Shown here piece by piece: positions 60,471 through 64,000 of a stretch of 64,000 nucleotides of DNA. The DNA comes from Molanna angustata (Eukaryota > Arthropoda > Insecta > Trichoptera > Molannidae). The stretch covers positions 28,847,668 to 28,911,667 of the forward strand of contig OY754972.1 in assembly GCA_963576475.1 (NCBI GenBank), given 5' to 3'. The notes under the pieces were generated by a model that was given only the letters and a program-made list of their open reading frames with translations, had not been told where the DNA came from and searched no databases. How positions within the stretch are numbered: the stretch's first letter is position 1; every line of letters begins with the position of its first letter. Made by a program: the position numbers and the translations under genes.

Positions 60471-63017
60471 CACGGATATTATTTAGATGTTTGGCGTGGT
60501 GTCATATTATACTAGTTTCAATACCTCAGCTGTTAATATCTAAATAATCATAAGTTCACAGACCAACGGATTGTTATGATTCCATTAACATCGCTCAATA
60601 TCATCAACATCTAGTTTCAAATAATATTTGTATCTTTACTTTATCTAAAGAATAAATGTTCTACTAACATTAGTTAGAAAAAATACCTAATCTCAATAAG
60701 CCTCCCAATTTGCAATATATATATTTTTTTTACTCATCACTATCCCAATGATGTATAATGGGGAGTTATGAATTCGCAATTTTTAAAGCAATTTTTTTAT
60801 TGCAGATTATCAACTAGTATCATGCTGAGATTGTATTCTGAAAGTTTCATCACAATGCATCTGTGTGTGTGTGTGTGTGCTGCGTACTATATGCTTTGTA
60901 CGGCGTGTTTTTTTTTTTTTACTTTTTCGATTATAGACTAAAGAACTCATTGGATTATTTTTAAATTTTGCAAATTTGTATATCTAATACTCGCTTAAAC
61001 CCCATTAGATATTGAAGGATATCTGAATAGTTCTTCTTATTTTTTTTAATTGTCAAATATTTCAAAATGACCCCAAGCTCAGAAAACTTATAATATGATA
61101 TTTTTATTTTCAAATTGTTGAAAAGGCACACCACTTTCATAAAAAGGCATTGAAGAATTATCAAGTTTTCATAATAAAATATTTACATTAAAAATAATTT
61201 ATCTATTCATTTCATGAAAATGCTAAGAAAATTCCATTCTAAATATAAATACTTTGAGCATACTCGTAGCGTTGTCAACGTTGTCGTTGATTTTTGAGGT
61301 TTTGGTTGGCAGACCACATCGTTTTCTATAGAGAATAACGACTAATGTGAATTGTTTTCCGATATATTTGTCAAAAAAAAACACTTATCACAGTTATCTA
61401 GGTTGTGTTGAAATGTAAGGAAAACTGCATTATGTTGCCAACCAAGACGTCAATTTTTGCCAACCACTTTTTGCACGGAGTACTACATCTTGTATATTAT
61501 AATAAATAAATTCGTTGTCACAACCCACTCGTTTATTTTGTAGTTACACCAAATAAAATAAACATCTGAAAAAATGAAAGGCTAGAATAACACAATGTTA
61601 ATTTTAGGTAGTATAATAAAGACAAATACACACTTTCATCTAATGCAATTAGTTGTTTTGCTTAAGGTCGAGCAACTCTTTGGTATTCAAATGAATCTCC
61701 TATCAACATGCTGTCATCTTTTTTGGCTCGACTTCTTTATTACTCCAAATTTAACAAGTAAAGTCATCGCTAGTGTTTATTTGACAGCTATTGTATAATT
61801 ATCGTTTAAACTCACTCGCAACTTGATCATTTAATTTGAAATAATATCCCGAGGCATTTTCTAACACCGAAAATTCAAAGAGAGAATGCATACATTATTT
61901 GCTACCAAAAAAATATATTGTCGATAGCATTTTCATCGCCGATTGATTCCTCGCTGAAGATTTTACCGCCAAATGATACGTCTACGCTTCGTTTTCCTCT
62001 TCTATGGCAATACAGCCCAAATTTTAACCACCTTCAACTTCCTCCTTAGACGTTTTCCAGTTGGTTTCTAGCAAGAGCTGTACTGTAGCTTTTCTGGCAA
62101 TTTACAAGTACTATTTCAAATATTAATTCAATATGCACCCAGTGACAATATGTCACATACAAGACCAGACCGAAAAATAATGAAGCTCTCTTGATTCAGA
62201 TATTTTTATATGTAGAGCATCAGAGATGTGAACAAAATTTTAAAGTACAACTGACTTCTAATATTTAGGCAACGTATCTATTACTAAATTTATTGAATAC
62301 TTTGAAATCTTTTTTTGGGATAACCTACATGATCAATGTGCATTTAAGAGGCTTACATTACCAACGAAGAGTTCCATGTGGACAATCCCATAGGGTATGT
62401 TTGTTTCGAAGTTTTCAGTTCATATGTACATAAATGTTAACCTAGGGAAGATATCAGTTTTGTTTTTCATTTTGATTGTAACGATGAAATGGTTGGCACT
62501 TAACATCCAAGACGCTATATCTTAATTTCGTGGTGTATTTTGCCGTACGAACACCTGACTTCTACATTTCACCAATTTAGTCATCAGTCCACGTAATATC
62601 CTATAATTACATGACCATTCTAATCTGACTACCTGGTTTAATTTTGAACTATGTAATTCGCTCTATAACGAGGTGAAAAAGATGTATCAAGAATATTCAA
62701 TCTAACCCATCAAATCAACCGTAGCCATCAGAGGCTGAATATATTTAATTAATATTTTCGAAGTTAAATTTTTTATACATTTATGACAACTTTGTTTTGT
62801 TTCTCGAATCAGTTACTTGATACAACCGGTTTAGTTTAAATTTGTTCAAACAAAAGTGCAAGTATCTAATGAATTTATTGCTCATTAAAACATTCAACTG
62901 ACCAATGCAGTGTTTAATGAAAAAAAAATAGCGTTCTAGCGAAGAATATGTTAGAGAAATCAATCAACTAACAAATTTGCATTGACAGAAACCAAATAAT
63001 CGAAGGGTTTGTATGCT
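60471..63017. other. No gene recognised
   Basis: 2.5 kb of A+T-rich sequence. A short (GT)n run lies at 60861-60880. A block of ordinary composition at 61920-62110 (GCCGATTGATTCCTCGCTGA, then TTACCGCCAAATG) has no long frame. Frames of 60-67 codons show no domain. Confidence 0.5.
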
Positions 63018-63125
63018 TGGTTGGCATACATACAAACATACAATCACGGAATGTCCCTGTTATTGGGATAGTGAGAGAGAACCGAGTGCCAGACATTTCT
63101 GCCTTTACCTAAATTCATCGCCTAA
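63018..63125 (-). mobile_element. LINE 3' UTR fragment with tail
   Basis: The reverse complement (TAGGCGATGAATTTAGG, then CGGTTCTCTCTCACTATCCC and CCGTGATTGTATGTTTGTAT) matches the last 100 bp and (GTAT)n tail of the LINE at 37125-37815. Confidence 0.65.
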
Positions 63126-63479
63126 CTCACATTTATATATACCTACGATTACTTTCTTCAATTACTAAATTTATTTGAATGCACGTACACATCTCATCAG
63201 ACCATTAAATAAATCACCGAGAAAAATATTTTCTTATTATTTATAAAGGTTTTTAAGTTTTCATAGTTTTTCACATATAACTATCCCTACATAAAGTAAT
63301 TGTTATTAAATTTGTCTGTAATAACTATATTTTTAAGTTATTCACCTATATTACTAAGTTCTTACATGCACTTAGAAATAAATATGACTTGTCATAAAAA
63401 ATGTGAAATTCTATGAAAAGGGATGGTATCACAATATTTTTTGTGACAAATCATATCACGATTCGCTCATTCCTGAATC

Positions 63480-63668
63480 AGGGGGGCAAGTCTGGTCTAA
63501 TCGGCGAAATCAAAACTCTCACGATTACCCATATCATGGATATAATTATTACATGGAGTTCTATAATACCTTCAGATGTCACAGAACTCCATATGATTAA
63601 ATTATATCCATGATATAGGTAATCACGAGGTTTTTGATTTCGCCGGAAGGACCAGACTTGCCCCCCCA
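63480..63668. mobile_element. Foldback MITE, about 85-bp arms
   Basis: The left arm starts GGGGGGCAAGTCTGGTC and the right arm ends GACCAGACTTGCCCCCCC. The arms pair along CGGCGAAATC, CACGATTACC, ATATCATGGATATAAT and GGAGTTCT with few mismatches. The loop is about 20 bases (ATAATACCTTCAGATGTCAC). Short frames on both strands across it are mirror images of the hairpin. A G-run terminus preceded by CA is compatible with hAT-type ends, but no target duplication is clear. Confidence 0.88.
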
Positions 63669-64000
63669 GGTCACCAACTAACTCACAACAAGTTTTAAAA
63701 CTCACTCAATAAAACATATTTTGTGAACTGATTGAATTTGAGACGAGATTGTCGGTGATCAAAAATGTAATATTGAAAAATGAACATGGCATTAAGTGTG
63801 TATGGTATGTATCAGAAGGATATTATCTCTTGACTGGTTAACACAGATTATTTAATAAGATGGATCTTATATGTAATTCATCAGATCAGATGATATGGCC
63901 CAGGGCTGTTATCTGTCTTGTCTTATATTATTATTTCTTACTATTATGGTGAGCAGCACTCTTTAATGAATCTATCTATATCTTATAATATTATTAGTTT
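63669..64000. other. No gene recognised
   Basis: A+T-rich sequence to the window end without recognisable content. Confidence 0.5.

Noticed and set aside
60861..60880. (GT)n run as a notable microsatellite
   Set aside because: Too short (about 20 bp) to be of interest.

Overview
The window looks like intergenic or large-intron DNA from an insect, most likely a moth or butterfly. The signs are high A+T content, many copies of the palindrome TAGGTACCTA (which I associate with Lepidoptera), tRNA-derived SINEs, RTE-type LINE 3' ends, non-autonomous Helitrons ending in CTAG, and Penelope-like elements. The species cannot be named from the sequence. I see no complete host protein-coding gene, no convincing functional tRNA or rRNA, and no CRISPR array. 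Most long open frames are by-products of (TA)n, (CA)n, (GCAC)n or an 18-bp minisatellite.

Layout. 1-8.8 kb: a Helitron-like end, twin palindromic hairpins, a SINE and several LINE 3' fragments. 9.0-9.9 kb: two long (TA)n tracts around a perfect 162-bp-arm palindrome made of Penelope 3' ends. 11.7-16.5 kb: a cluster of one repeat family (family D here) with subterminal inverted repeats and a 3' hairpin, plus a tRNA-Thr-like SINE. 16.7-18.6 kb: a 5'-truncated Penelope-like element with an open GIY-YIG endonuclease frame, set between two (TA)n tracts. 18.6-31 kb: SINEs, LINE remnants, another (TA)n tract, and two blocks of ordinary-complexity sequence that could be regulatory. 31.3-31.8 kb: a possible 5' UTR and tiny first coding exon (Met-Pro-Glu, then GTAAGT), the only hint of a host gene. 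32.6-35 kb and 43.3-45.2 kb: two related Helitron-like composites full of minisatellites; the second has clean A|TC...CTAG|T boundaries. 37-42 kb: LINE 3' end, SINE, a MITE nested in a LINE, and a 686-bp foldback element. 45-64 kb: more repeats, a sixth (TA)n tract, a LINE C-terminal frame at 51.6-52.3 kb, a six-unit 107-bp tandem array at 56.3 kb, and a second foldback near the right end.

How the parts relate. The only protein-coding functions visible are transposon functions: Penelope reverse-transcriptase thumb plus endonuclease, and LINE C-termini. SINEs and non-autonomous Helitrons would depend on enzymes supplied elsewhere. The most interesting signals are the Penelope termini that abut (TA)n and carry a hammerhead-like CUGAUGA/GAAAC core, where two diverged copies keep the stem by compensating changes. 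Family names (A-H, D and so on) are mine, for cross-reference inside this annotation only.
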